Shown here piece after piece: positions 9,465-17,872 of a DNA stretch of 51,722 nucleotides. The notes under the pieces were generated by a model, which was given only the letters and a program-made list of their open reading frames with translations, had not been told where the DNA came from and ran no database searches. The stretch is taken from contig JAFAYM010000067.1 of assembly GCA_019240395.1 (NCBI GenBank), positions 1 through 51,722 of the forward strand, given 5' to 3'. Position 1 is the first letter of the stretch. Every line of letters starts with the position of its first letter. This stretch comes from Acidisphaera sp. Lineage in GTDB: Bacteria; Pseudomonadota; Alphaproteobacteria; Acetobacterales; Acetobacteraceae. The position numbers and the translations under genes were made by a program.

Positions 9465-10642
9465 CACGCCGACACGCCGATGCGGTCACGCAGCTCGAGC
9501 CACCAGCCGTAGGAGGGCGGCCAGCGCCGCCAGTCCGGATCGACGCCGAGCGCCTGGGCGGCGTGCAGCGCCCAATGCGGGTCGTTCAGCACCTCCCGCC
9601 CGATGGCCACCAGATCGGCCTGCCCCGACTGCAGGATCGCCTCTGCCTGCTTGCCGTCCAGGATGACGCCGACCGCCATGGTCGGCACTCCGGTCTCGCG
9701 CCGGATCGCCTCGGCATAGGGCACCTGGTGCCCGCGCGTCAGCTTCACCCGCCTCTTGGCGAAATCCATGATCGAGTTCTCCGCCCGGATGCCGCCCGAG
9801 GAGCAGTCGATGAGATCGACGCCGCGCGCCGCCAGTTCGCGGGCCAGCACGAAACTGTCCTCGATGGTCCAGCCATCGGCGCGACTGTCGAGGTCGCGGC
9901 GCCAATCGACGCAGGAGATGCGGAAGAACAGCGGCCGCTCCGCCGGCCACTGCTCCCGCACGCTCTCGGCGATCTCCAGCGCCAGGCGCATGCGCCCGTC
10001 GATGCCGCCGCCATAGGCGTCATCGCGGAAATTGGCGACCGGCGAGAGGAAGGAATGGATGAGGTAGCCATGCGCGGCATGGATATCGAGCACGTCGAAG
10101 CCGGCCTCGGCGGCGCGGCGCGCGCCGTTGCCGTAATCCTCGAGCAGGCGGCCGATCTCCGCGACCGTCATCGCCCGCGGCTGGTGCCAGCCCTCGATGG
10201 TACGCGCGGCGCTGGAACTGACCGGCTGCCACGGCGCCTCGCCGCGAGCCGCCTCCGCCTCGCCAAGTGGGCCGAGCCCTTCCCACGGCCGCTGGCGCGA
10301 CGCCTTCGGCCCAGCATGGTGCAGCTGCGCCGCCGCCAGGCTGCCCTGCGATTGCAGGAACTGCGCGATGCGCCGCAGCGGTGCGACATGCGCGTCCGAC
10401 CAGATGCCGAGATCGCCGTAGGTGTTGCGGCCGACGGGATCGACGATGAGCGCCTCGGTCATCACCGTCCCGGCGCCGCCGACGGCGTATTTGCCGAGAT
10501 GCTGGAAGTGCCAGTCCGTGGCGATGCCGTCCTGCCCCGACATGTACATCTGCATCGGCGCGACGACGATGCGGTTCGGGAACGTCACGCCGCGCAGCGT
10601 CAGCGGCGTGAACAGCAGCGCCGCCGGGCTGGACTCGCCCAT
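9464..10642 (-). CDS. NADH:flavin oxidoreductase / old yellow enzyme family
   Basis: A 392-residue FMN TIM-barrel protein. ATG 10642 overlaps the HyuB1 stop as TGATG. FLFTPLTLRGVTFPNRIVVAP-type opening, QLHHAGPKAS, the DIHAAHGYLIHSFLSP substrate-binding His pair, and ADLVAIGREVLNDP are all present. Two departures from classical YqjM-like enzymes are visible. The cysteine of APMCxY is Gln (APMQMY), which should change flavin redox potential. The YGGSxxNR motif reads YGGGIDGR. The family reduces activated C=C bonds or demethylates amines in larger relatives. In this operon it may reduce an unsaturated lactam or imide before or after ring opening by HyuAB; this is inference from position. Confidence 0.85.
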   Translation of the reverse strand: MGESSPAALLFTPLTLRGVTFPNRIVVAPMQMYMSGQDGIATDWHFQHLGKYAVGGAGTVMTEALIVDPVGRNTYGDLGIWSDAHVAPLRRIAQFLQSQGSLAAAQLHHAGPKASRQRPWEGLGPLGEAEAARGEAPWQPVSSSAARTIEGWHQPRAMTVAEIGRLLEDYGNGARRAAEAGFDVLDIHAAHGYLIHSFLSPVANFRDDAYGGGIDGRMRLALEIAESVREQWPAERPLFFRISCVDWRRDLDSRADGWTIEDSFVLARELAARGVDLIDCSSGGIRAENSIMDFAKRRVKLTRGHQVPYAEAIRRETGVPTMAVGVILDGKQAEAILQSGQADLVAIGREVLNDPHWALHAAQALGVDPDWRRWPPSYGWWLELRDRIGVSA

Positions 10643-12678
10643 CACTCGGCCGCCGCCGCCAGGCGCGAGGCCAGCCCGGGCGGCACCGGGGGAAGATCGG
10701 CGAAGCCGGCGGCCAGCGTCTCGTAGGCGGCGACGACGTCCGCCGCACCGCCACCCGTCGACGCGACGTGGCCGGCGAGGGCGGCGAAGACCCGGTGCTT
10801 GACGAAGAAGCGCCAGGTCGTCGGCACCTCGATCAGGATGCGCGTCAGCGCGTCATAGCGCGCCGGCGTCCACACCGCCTCGAAGGCCAGGCGTCCGGCG
10901 CCGTGGCCGAACTCGCCCGGCGCGCGTCGGCGTGACAGCTCGGCGCGCAGCCGTGCGGTCGCCGCGGCATCGACCGCCAGCGCCGCATCCAGCGCCACGC
11001 CGTAATCGGTGCGCGCCCGATCAGCGGAGACGAAGCCGCACCGCACATCCGCCGCCACCGCCTCGACCGGCCGCTCCACGGGATCGCCGTAGCCGCCCGC
11101 GCCGGGGCCCTGGATGAGGATGATGTCGCCGGGATCGCAGGACACCACGTCGGTCGAGCCGAGCTCGACGGCCGCATCGGTATCGGGGTTGCGGATGAAG
11201 CGGGAGACCCGCCCCGCCTGGCCGCCGCACAGCCCCCAGGCCGAGAAGATCGAGCGGTCGCGGTTGCGCGCGGTCACCATGGATTGCGGCGCGAAGAGCT
11301 GGAACTCCATCTCCAGCGCCGAGCCGCCGCGCCAGCGCCCGGCACCGCCGGAATCCGCCACCAGGCCGTAGCGGCGGATGCGCACCGGGATTTCGGCCTC
11401 GCTGATTTCGATGGGCGTGTTCTTGAGGTAGGACATGTTGGCGCCGCTGCCCTCCGAGCCGTCGGCAAACGGGCCGCCGCCGGCGCCGCCGCCCACCGGG
11501 CCGATCGAAGCCATGACGGTACGCCCGGCCCGCGTCGTCGTCTTGACGTTCATCAGGCTGACGCCGCTCCCAGGGGAGGCCGGCATGCGGTCCGGCAAGG
11601 CGCGGCAGAAGGCACCGATCACCGCGGTCTGCGCCAGGTTGCTCATCAGGCTGCGCATGCCCACCGCCGCCGGCTCCACGGCGTTCATCACCGTGCCCGG
11701 CGGCAGGATGGCGCGGGCCGGCCGCACCAGGCCGTAATTCAGCATGACCGTCGGGTCGAGCGAATAGAGCGCATAGACCACACCCACCATGGCGAGCGAA
11801 TGGCGCTCCATGCCGCCGGTCGGCATGTTGAGCGAGGAGACCAGCTGCGGGTCACTGCCGGTGAAATCGACGGTCAGCGTATCGCCGTGGATGCGCAGGG
11901 TGACGGCGACGCGCACGGGGTAGCCGCCTTCCTGATCCTCATCGGCGTAATCCGCGAAGAACCACTCGCCGTCGGGCAGGCTGGCGATCAGCGCGCGGGA
12001 TTGCCGCTCGGCATAGTCCAGCAGGGCGGTGAGGCCGGTGCAGAAGGACTCCCGGCCGAAGCGGTCGATGATCTCGTGCACCTTGCGCTCGCCGACATTG
12101 ACGCAGGCGATCTGCGCGTTCAGGTCGCCCCAGTTCTGCTCGGGCAGGCGGACGTTGCGCGAGATCAGGTTCAGCAGGTCCTGGTTCATCACGCCGTCGC
12201 GCAGCAGGCGCATCGGCGGAATCCGCAAGCCCTCCTGGTGGATCTCGGTCAGGCTGCGCGACAGGGTGGCGGGCACCGCACCGCCGACATCGGTGTTGTG
12301 GATGTGGCTGCCGACGAAGCAGACGAGTGCGCCGTCGCGGAACACCGGCTTCCAGATATGCGTGTCCGGCGTGTGGGTGGCGACGAAGCCGGCATAGGGA
12401 TCGCTGGTGATGCAGATATCGCCGTCGCGATAGTCGAAGCCGGGAATGACGCCGCCATAATCGAGGCCGGTGTACCAGGTGGCGCCGAAGGTTTTCGGCG
12501 AGGCCACGGTGAGCCCCTCGGGCGTCAGCACCTGGCAGGAGAAATCCTCGGTCTCCTTGACGAAGGTGGAGTGCGCGGTGCGCATCAGCGTCCAGCCCAT
12601 ACTCTCCGCCGCCGCGGCGCAGTAATTCGCCAGAACCTGCAAGGTGGTGTTGTCGAGACCGGTGCTTTCGGGACTCAT
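10642..12678 (-). CDS. hyuB: Hydantoinase B / oxoprolinase subunit, copy 1 (C-terminally extended)
   Basis: A 678-residue HyuB-family subunit, the partner of HyuA1 in ATP-dependent opening of 5-oxoproline or hydantoin-like rings, or in a related carboxylase. ATG 12678 overlaps the hyuA stop as ATGA. Conserved stretches are MRTAHSTFVKETEDFS, ITSDPYAGFVATHTPD, GSHIHNTDVGGAVP, EIHQEGLRIPPMRL, SDPQLVSSLNMPTGG and DSGGAGRWRGGSALE. The family is usually 520-600 residues. Here about 110 residues follow the normal end (YGVALD) and include WRFFVK at W622. HyuB2 shares this tail; HyuB3 does not. The order HyuA1-HyuB1-OYE-FAD oxidase-binding protein, all overlapping, argues for one pathway. The substrate cannot be read from sequence. 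Confidence 0.9.
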   Translation of the reverse strand: MSPESTGLDNTTLQVLANYCAAAAESMGWTLMRTAHSTFVKETEDFSCQVLTPEGLTVASPKTFGATWYTGLDYGGVIPGFDYRDGDICITSDPYAGFVATHTPDTHIWKPVFRDGALVCFVGSHIHNTDVGGAVPATLSRSLTEIHQEGLRIPPMRLLRDGVMNQDLLNLISRNVRLPEQNWGDLNAQIACVNVGERKVHEIIDRFGRESFCTGLTALLDYAERQSRALIASLPDGEWFFADYADEDQEGGYPVRVAVTLRIHGDTLTVDFTGSDPQLVSSLNMPTGGMERHSLAMVGVVYALYSLDPTVMLNYGLVRPARAILPPGTVMNAVEPAAVGMRSLMSNLAQTAVIGAFCRALPDRMPASPGSGVSLMNVKTTTRAGRTVMASIGPVGGGAGGGPFADGSEGSGANMSYLKNTPIEISEAEIPVRIRRYGLVADSGGAGRWRGGSALEMEFQLFAPQSMVTARNRDRSIFSAWGLCGGQAGRVSRFIRNPDTDAAVELGSTDVVSCDPGDIILIQGPGAGGYGDPVERPVEAVAADVRCGFVSADRARTDYGVALDAALAVDAAATARLRAELSRRRAPGEFGHGAGRLAFEAVWTPARYDALTRILIEVPTTWRFFVKHRVFAALAGHVASTGGGAADVVAAYETLAAGFADLPPVPPGLASRLAAAAE

Positions 12679-14723
12679 CCGGCTGCCTCCGGCACGATCC
12701 GCAGATTGGTGAACTCGTCCACCTCGGCGCAAAAGCCCGGCGGCAGGATGGTGGTGCAGTCATCCTGGGTGACGATCGCCGGGCCGCGGAAACTCTGTCC
12801 GGCGCGCAGATCGGGCCGGTGGAACAGCGCGGCGGAGCGTGATGCGCCGTCGATCCACACGGTTGCCCGGCCGGCCTCGCGCGCCGGGCCGGGTTCGCGC
12901 AGCTGGCGCGGCAGGGCGGGCTTCGCGGTGGCGCCGCTGATCACCAGCCGGATGGCGATGAGCTGCAGCCTGGCGCCGCGGTCGGCGTGGCCATAGACGC
13001 GCTCATGCGCGCGATGGAACGCCTCGGCGATGCCGGCCGCGTCGGCCGCGGTCACCGTCGCCGCATCGAGCGGCGTGTCGACCTCGAAGGACTGGCCGCG
13101 ATAGCGCAGCTCGGCCGAGTAGGTCAGCCCGTAGGCGCCGTCATAGCCCTGATCGTGGCGCAACCAGGCGACGGCGCGCGCCTCCAGCCCGGCGAAACTG
13201 TCGCGCACCGTCTCGGCCGCGGCGGCGTCCAGATCCAGATAGAGCGTGGCGATGAAATCGTTCTTGATGTCGGCGATCAGCCCGCCGAGCGCACTCAGCA
13301 CGCCGGGCGTCGGCGGCACCACCACCTCGCGCATGCCGAGAGAGCGCGCCAGGAAGCAGCCCAGCATCGGCCCGGCGCCGCCGAAGGCGAGGCAGGCGAA
13401 TTCGCGGGGGTCGATGCCGAAGCGCGAGACCAGCGCGCTGACATCGGCATACATGCCGGAGACGGCGATGCGGATGATCGCCTCGGCGGTCTGCTCGACG
13501 CTGCGCCCGAGTTTCTCGCCGAGTTCGCCCACCGCCGCGCGGGCGCGGTCGCGATCCACGGTAACCGAGGCATAGCCGAGGGCGGAAAAGCCGATCAGCC
13601 CGCAGGCGACGAAGGCATCGGTGATGGTGGCGCGCGTGCCGCCGCGGCCGTAGCAGGCCGGTCCGGGCCGCGATCCCGCGCTCTCCGGCCCTACCTTCAG
13701 CACGCCGAGCGGATCCACCCAGGCGATCGAGCCGCCGCCCTCGCCGATCGAGCTGACGGCGACCGACGGAATGAAGATGTGGAAATCGCCGATCCGCTCG
13801 CCGACGCCGTATTGCGGTTGGCCGTCCAGGATCAGCGCCATGTCGGCGCTGGTGCCGCCGATGTCGAGGCTCATGCAGCGCGGAATGCCGCAGGCCTGGG
13901 CGATGTAGCTGGCGCCAATCACCCCCGAGGCCGTGCCCGAGAGGATCATCTGCACGCAGTCGCTCTTGCCCTGCTCGGCGGTCATCACGCCGCCATTGGA
14001 TTTGGTCAACCGCGGATCGGCGGCGATGCCGACCTGCCGCAGCGCCGCCTGCAGCGAGGTGAGATAATGCGCAACCCGCGGCTGCACGTAGCCGCCGATC
14101 ACCGTGGTGATGGTGCGCTCGTATTCGCGGATGATCGGCCAGGTCTGGCTCGAGCAGAACACCGGCAGCTCCGGCGCCAGTTTTTCCACCACTGCCTTGG
14201 CCGCCAGCTCATGTGCCGGGTTGCGATAGGCGTGCAGGAAGGCGATGACGATGCCCTCGGCACCCGATGCGCGCGCGCCCTCGAGCGCCGCCTCGACGCT
14301 GGTCGGATCGATCGGCTGTTCGACGCTGCCGTCGGCGGCGAGCCGCTCGGCGATGCCGAACACCCGGTCGCGGGTGATCAGCGGCTGCGGGCGCTTGGAG
14401 AGCAGGCTGTACATGTTCGGGATCTTCAGCCGCGCCAGCTCCAGCACGTCGCGGAAATGCTCGGTGGTGAACAGCGCGAGGCGCAACCCCTTGCGCTGGA
14501 TCACCGTGTTCACCCCGACCGTCGTGCCGTGGGTGAAATAGCTTATCTCTTCCGGCGCGATGCCGTAGCGCTCGCCGATCAGGCGGATGCCCTGCAGCAC
14601 CTCCGCCCCCGGCTCGTCGGGACGGGAAAAGACCTTCAGGCTCTCCAGCCGCTGCGTCGCCTCGTCGAACACGGCGAAATCGGTGAAGGAGCCGCCGATA
14701 TCGACGCCGACGCGATATCCCAT
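12675..14723 (-). CDS. hyuA: Hydantoinase A / oxoprolinase subunit, copy 1
   Basis: A 682-residue ASKHA-fold ATPase subunit. The N-terminal phosphate loop is VGVDIGGSFTDFAVF at residues 5-19. The HGTTVGVNTVIQRKG segment follows, and the second phosphate motif is SLDIGGTSADMALI. EYERTITTVIGGYVQP, KSNGGVMT, GPESAGSRPGPACYGRGG, and the C-terminal LRYRGQSFEVDTPL and AEVDEFTNL are family hallmarks. It starts 3 bases after the binding-protein stop (14727) and overlaps hyuB by ATGA. The family includes N-methylhydantoinase, 5-oxoprolinase and acetone/acetophenone carboxylase subunits; all couple ATP hydrolysis to the amide or ketone reaction. It is clearly closer to HyuA2 across the divergon than to HyuA3, judged from the aligned N-terminal 140 residues. 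Confidence 0.92.
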   Translation of the reverse strand: MGYRVGVDIGGSFTDFAVFDEATQRLESLKVFSRPDEPGAEVLQGIRLIGERYGIAPEEISYFTHGTTVGVNTVIQRKGLRLALFTTEHFRDVLELARLKIPNMYSLLSKRPQPLITRDRVFGIAERLAADGSVEQPIDPTSVEAALEGARASGAEGIVIAFLHAYRNPAHELAAKAVVEKLAPELPVFCSSQTWPIIREYERTITTVIGGYVQPRVAHYLTSLQAALRQVGIAADPRLTKSNGGVMTAEQGKSDCVQMILSGTASGVIGASYIAQACGIPRCMSLDIGGTSADMALILDGQPQYGVGERIGDFHIFIPSVAVSSIGEGGGSIAWVDPLGVLKVGPESAGSRPGPACYGRGGTRATITDAFVACGLIGFSALGYASVTVDRDRARAAVGELGEKLGRSVEQTAEAIIRIAVSGMYADVSALVSRFGIDPREFACLAFGGAGPMLGCFLARSLGMREVVVPPTPGVLSALGGLIADIKNDFIATLYLDLDAAAAETVRDSFAGLEARAVAWLRHDQGYDGAYGLTYSAELRYRGQSFEVDTPLDAATVTAADAAGIAEAFHRAHERVYGHADRGARLQLIAIRLVISGATAKPALPRQLREPGPAREAGRATVWIDGASRSAALFHRPDLRAGQSFRGPAIVTQDDCTTILPPGFCAEVDEFTNLRIVPEAAG

Positions 14724-14726
14724 CTT

Positions 14727-15773
14727 CTAGCGTCCGATCTGCTTGTTCCAGGCTTCCACCCAGGCGGCCTGCTTCTCGCCGATCTCCTTGTACGGGGGAA
14801 AGATCAGCAGCGAGGTCTTGGTGATCTCCGGCGCCACCTTCGGGTCGAACTGCGCGTCCTTGTTGGCGATGCCGTAGCGGATGGCGCTGCCGAAGCAGGA
14901 CTGCGCCTCGGCGCTCAGCGCCGTGTTGGCGAACTCATAGCCGAGCGGCGAGCCGTTCTTGATCTTCTGGATCCAGGTCATGGCGACGACGACGCCGGGA
15001 TCGGGCGAGTAGTATTTGAATTCGGAATTGCCGTCATCGATGAAGGAATAGGCGCGGCCGTCCCAGTAGAGCGCCAGGTCGATGTCGCCGCTCTTCAACC
15101 CGTTCAGCACGCTGTTGGGATCGTTCCAGAAGGTCAGGTTGCCGCTGTCCTTCATGCGCTTGATCTGCGCCAGCCCGGGCTGGATGTTGTCCACCCCTCC
15201 GCCATAGGTCTTGGCAAACAGCCAGACCGAGATGGTCAGCCCGCCGCTTGGGTAATTGACGCTCGGCATGGCGGCTTTCCACTTGCCCGCAACCGTGCCT
15301 TCGACGAATTCCTTCCAGTCCTTCGGCGGGTCCTTCAACGTGCTGGTGTTGTAGATGATGCCCATGGCGCCGTAATTGTGGATCGCGCCGTAGCCGTCCG
15401 GGATGGACGCGAATTCCGGCTTCTCCTCGGCGATATTGGGCACGTTGGCAGTGGTGAACTTGTCCACCAGGCCGCGGTTGATCGCGTCGTAGGCCGTTTC
15501 GGTCGCGTTGTAGATGACATCGAGCGGCGGCTTGTCCGGATTGGCGCCGATCTGGTTGAGCCATTGCAGCGGTGCGCCGAGCACCACATCCACCGTCTTG
15601 CCGGTCTTCTTCTCGAACGGCGCGATGATGCATTTGCGCAGGCTCTGCTCCCAGACGCCGCCGAAGGCGCCGACGACCAGGTCCGCCGCGCGCGCAGCCG
15701 CCGGAGCGGCGAGCAGCAGGAGTGCCGCAGCGGCGAGCAGGGTCGCTCGCATCGTGCCTGGATATGCGCCCAT
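14727..15773 (-). CDS. ABC transporter substrate-binding protein, polyamine/family-1 type
   Basis: A 348-residue periplasmic protein. ATG 15773 is preceded by AAGGGGCG at a good distance; a second ATG at 15752 would shorten the signal peptide. Residues 1-30 form an export signal (LLAAAALLLLAAPAAARA). The mature part reads VVGAFGGVWEQSLRKCI, VVLGAPLQWLNQIGANPD, DVIYNATETAYDAINRGLVD, AMPSVNYPSGG and DIDLALYWDGRAYSFIDDG, a pattern of PotD/PotF-like type-1 binding proteins. No ATPase follows on its own strand. Its ATPase and two permeases start 139 bases away on the other strand, so it is the split-off receptor of that importer. It is the first gene of the left-arm operon with hyuAB. Confidence 0.88.
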   Translation of the reverse strand: MGAYPGTMRATLLAAAALLLLAAPAAARAADLVVGAFGGVWEQSLRKCIIAPFEKKTGKTVDVVLGAPLQWLNQIGANPDKPPLDVIYNATETAYDAINRGLVDKFTTANVPNIAEEKPEFASIPDGYGAIHNYGAMGIIYNTSTLKDPPKDWKEFVEGTVAGKWKAAMPSVNYPSGGLTISVWLFAKTYGGGVDNIQPGLAQIKRMKDSGNLTFWNDPNSVLNGLKSGDIDLALYWDGRAYSFIDDGNSEFKYYSPDPGVVVAMTWIQKIKNGSPLGYEFANTALSAEAQSCFGSAIRYGIANKDAQFDPKVAPEITKTSLLIFPPYKEIGEKQAAWVEAWNKQIGR

Positions 15774-15796
15774 CGCGTCGCCCCTTGATAAATGCC

Positions 15797-15818
15797 GCCG
15801 CAGCATATTCGCTGCGGC
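15797..15818. promoter_or_regulatory. Perfect 8-bp inverted repeat, operator or leader hairpin candidate
   Basis: gccgcagc (15797-15804) and gctgcggc (15811-15818) flank the 6-base AT-rich centre atattc. The dyad ends 24 bases upstream of the binding-protein start on the minus strand. It could be a repressor site or a stem in that mRNA leader. Confidence 0.5.
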
Positions 15819-15875
15819 AGAACCTGCAAGAGTCGGGCCGCCCGACAGTTGCGCGGCCCCAAGTTGCGCGTGCCG

Positions 15876-15903
15876 TTGTGTAGCCCGGTCGGGGCAGTAT
15901 AGT
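15876..15903 (+). promoter_or_regulatory. Candidate sigma-70 promoter for the rightward arm
   Basis: TTGTGT (15876-15881), a 16-base spacer, and TATAGT (15898-15903) form a plausible -35/-10 pair. Transcription would begin about 15910, only one or two bases before ATG 15912. No Shine-Dalgarno sequence precedes that ATG, so a leaderless mRNA is possible. Confidence 0.3.
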
Positions 15904-15911
15904 CGGGCCGC

Positions 15912-17027
15912 ATGAGCGTGAGACCGCATGGCGGCGGAAACAACACGACGGCGGGCGCCCCGGTCGAGCTGGCGGACGTCAGCAAGAGCTTCGGCGGCGT
16001 GCAGGTGCTCAAGCCGTTGCGCCTCGCGCTGGTGCCGGGCGAGATGCTGGCCCTCCTCGGCCCTTCCGGCTGCGGCAAGACCACGACTCTGCGGCTGATC
16101 GCCGGGTTCGAGGCGCCCGACACCGGCAGCATCCGCGTCGCCGGGCGCGATGTCACGGGTCTGCCGCCGAACAAGCGCGGCCTCGGCATGGTGTTCCAGA
16201 ACTACAGCCTGTTTCCGCACATGACGGTCGGCGAGAACGTCGCCTTCGGCCTGCGCATGCGCCGCACCGGTCGCGCCGAAAAGGCCCGGCGGGTGCGCGA
16301 AATGCTGGCGACGGTGCGGCTCGACGGCTACGAGGACCGGCTGATCCATCAGCTCTCCGGCGGCCAGCAGCAGCGCATCGCGCTCGCCCGGGCGCTCGCC
16401 ACCTCGCCCTCGGTGCTGCTGCTCGATGAGCCGCTCGGCGCGCTCGACAAGAACCTGCGCGAGCGCATGCAGTTCGAGCTGCGCGACATCCAGCGGCGGC
16501 TCGGCATCACCTCCATCCTGGTCACCCACGATCAGGAGGAGGCGCTGACGATGAGCGACCGCGTCGCCGTGATGGCGCATGGCGAGGTGCTGCAGGTCGG
16601 CCGGCCGACCGAGGTCTACGACCGTCCGCTGACGCGCTTCGTCTCGGAGTTTCTCGGCACCGCCAACATCTTCGCCGCCGTGGTCACCGGCGCGAATGGC
16701 CCGAACCGCTGGTCGGTGGCGCTCGACGCGCAGCCGCACGCCGCCGGCACGGTGGAGAGCCCGGCGGCGCTGGCACCCGGCCAGCGCGTCACCCTCGCCG
16801 TGCGCCCCGAACGGCTGAGCCTCGGCCCGCCGACCGACGGCACGGTGCGCGCGACGGTGCGCGACGTGGTGTTCCGCGGCACCTATTTCGCCTACGAATT
16901 GACCGCGTCTGGACAGCCGCAGCCGGTGTTCGCCTACACCCAGCTGCGCCAGCCGGTGGCGGCGGATGCGGCGGTCGGCCTCAGCTGGGAGCCGGGCGGC
17001 GCGGTGATCCTGCAGGACACGGCGTGA
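15912..17027 (+). CDS. ABC transporter ATPase, polyamine/ferric (PotA-like) type
   Basis: A 371-residue cytoplasmic ATPase. Walker A is GPSGCGKTT, the Q-loop region is VFQNYSLFPHMTV, the signature is LSGGQQQRIALARAL, Walker B is VLLLDEPLGALD, and the switch is ILVTHDQEEAL. A TOBE-type C-terminal domain follows (PGQRVTLAVRPERLSL). The order ATPase-permease-permease, with GTGA overlaps, is that of polyamine and spermidine importers (PotABC). The binding protein at 14727-15773 on the opposite strand completes the set. The import substrate is unknown; hyuAB on both sides suggests a cyclic amide, an amino acid derivative or a polyamine conjugate. No ribosome binding site is visible. Confidence 0.93.
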   Translation: MSVRPHGGGNNTTAGAPVELADVSKSFGGVQVLKPLRLALVPGEMLALLGPSGCGKTTTLRLIAGFEAPDTGSIRVAGRDVTGLPPNKRGLGMVFQNYSLFPHMTVGENVAFGLRMRRTGRAEKARRVREMLATVRLDGYEDRLIHQLSGGQQQRIALARALATSPSVLLLDEPLGALDKNLRERMQFELRDIQRRLGITSILVTHDQEEALTMSDRVAVMAHGEVLQVGRPTEVYDRPLTRFVSEFLGTANIFAAVVTGANGPNRWSVALDAQPHAAGTVESPAALAPGQRVTLAVRPERLSLGPPTDGTVRATVRDVVFRGTYFAYELTASGQPQPVFAYTQLRQPVAADAAVGLSWEPGGAVILQDTA

Positions 17028-17872
17028 GGCGCGTCCGGCCGTACCGCCTCGCCCGACCGAGCTGGTGTGTGCCGGTCATCGCCTATCTCCTGGTCTTCTT
17101 CGTCATCCCGCTGATCGCCAATCTGCTGCGCAGCCGGCCGGTGGATGCCGCGATCGGCGGCGGGCCGTTCTTCTATTACGTCAAGCTGCTGACCGATCCG
17201 TACTATGCCGGGGTGCTGCTGGAGACCACGAAGGTGGCGCTGATCACCACCTTCGTCTGCCTGCTGGTCGGTTACCCCGTGGCCTATTTCATGGTGCGCT
17301 TCGCCGGGCGGTGGAACGCGCTGATCGTGTTCTGCGTCGTCGCGCCGCTGCTGACCTCCATCATCATGCGCACCTTCGGTTGGCGCGTGCTGCTGGCGCG
17401 GCGCGGCGTGCTGAATGCGTGGCTGCTCGACTGGGGGCTGATCACCCGGCCGTTCGAGCTCGCCGACCAGCCGATCGCCGTCTATATCGGCCTGGTGCAC
17501 GTGCTCGTGCCGTTCATGGTGCTGTCGATCAACGCGGTGCTGCAGGGCATCGACGTGCAGCTCGAGGACTCCGCACGGGTGCTCGGCGCCGGGCGGCTGC
17601 GGACCTTCTGGCATGTCACCCTGCCGCTCAGCGTCGACGGGATCGCCACCGGCTGCATCCTGGTCTTCGTGCTGACCAACGGCAGCTTCCTCACCATGCT
17701 GCTGCTCGGCGGCGGCAGGATCACCACCCTGTCGCTGCTGATCTACCAGCAGTTCAGCACCACGCAGGATGTCGGCTTCGCCGCGGCGATGGGAAACGTG
17801 CTGATGCTGGTGGCGCTGCTCGGCTTTTTGCTGCAGTTCCGCCTGTTGCGCCGCCGCGGCGTCAAGCCGTGA
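17024..17872 (+). CDS. ABC transporter permease (PotB-like)
   Basis: A 282-residue membrane protein. GTG 17024 overlaps the ATPase stop as GTGA. Hydrophobic spans begin with WCVPVIAYLLVFFVIPLIANLL and recur about six times. The ATPase-coupling EAA loop reads EDSARVLGAGRLRTFWHVTLPL at roughly residues 183-204. It pairs with the next gene to form the inner-membrane channel. Length and layout match PotB-class permeases of type-1 importers. Confidence 0.92.
   Translation: MRRVRPYRLARPSWCVPVIAYLLVFFVIPLIANLLRSRPVDAAIGGGPFFYYVKLLTDPYYAGVLLETTKVALITTFVCLLVGYPVAYFMVRFAGRWNALIVFCVVAPLLTSIIMRTFGWRVLLARRGVLNAWLLDWGLITRPFELADQPIAVYIGLVHVLVPFMVLSINAVLQGIDVQLEDSARVLGAGRLRTFWHVTLPLSVDGIATGCILVFVLTNGSFLTMLLLGGGRITTLSLLIYQQFSTTQDVGFAAAMGNVLMLVALLGFLLQFRLLRRRGVKP

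Larger units (their letters stand above)
15774..15911. promoter_or_regulatory. Divergent control region of the HyuAB divergon
   Basis: This 138-bp spacer must drive six leftward and five rightward genes. It holds a perfect inverted repeat (15797-15818), a small stem gtcggg-ccg-cccgac (15832-15846), and two direct repeats: agtcgggccgc at 15831-15841 and 15901-15911, exactly 70 bases apart, and agttgcgcg at 15847-15855 and 15862-15870. Repeats at helical spacing suggest binding of a regulator. No regulator gene of this divergon lies in the cluster; the nearest is the LysR gene at 24526. Confidence 0.5.

Noticed and set aside
12987-15788. 933-codon plus-strand open frame opposite HyuA1 and the binding protein
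   Set aside because: Composition is that of an antisense frame in GC-rich DNA, with no domain motifs. The minus strand encodes recognisable HyuA and binding-protein sequences.
15774-16739. N-terminal extension of the minus-strand binding protein into the ATPase region
   Set aside because: A good ribosome binding site and signal peptide start at 15773, and the region beyond is the antisense of the PotA-like gene.
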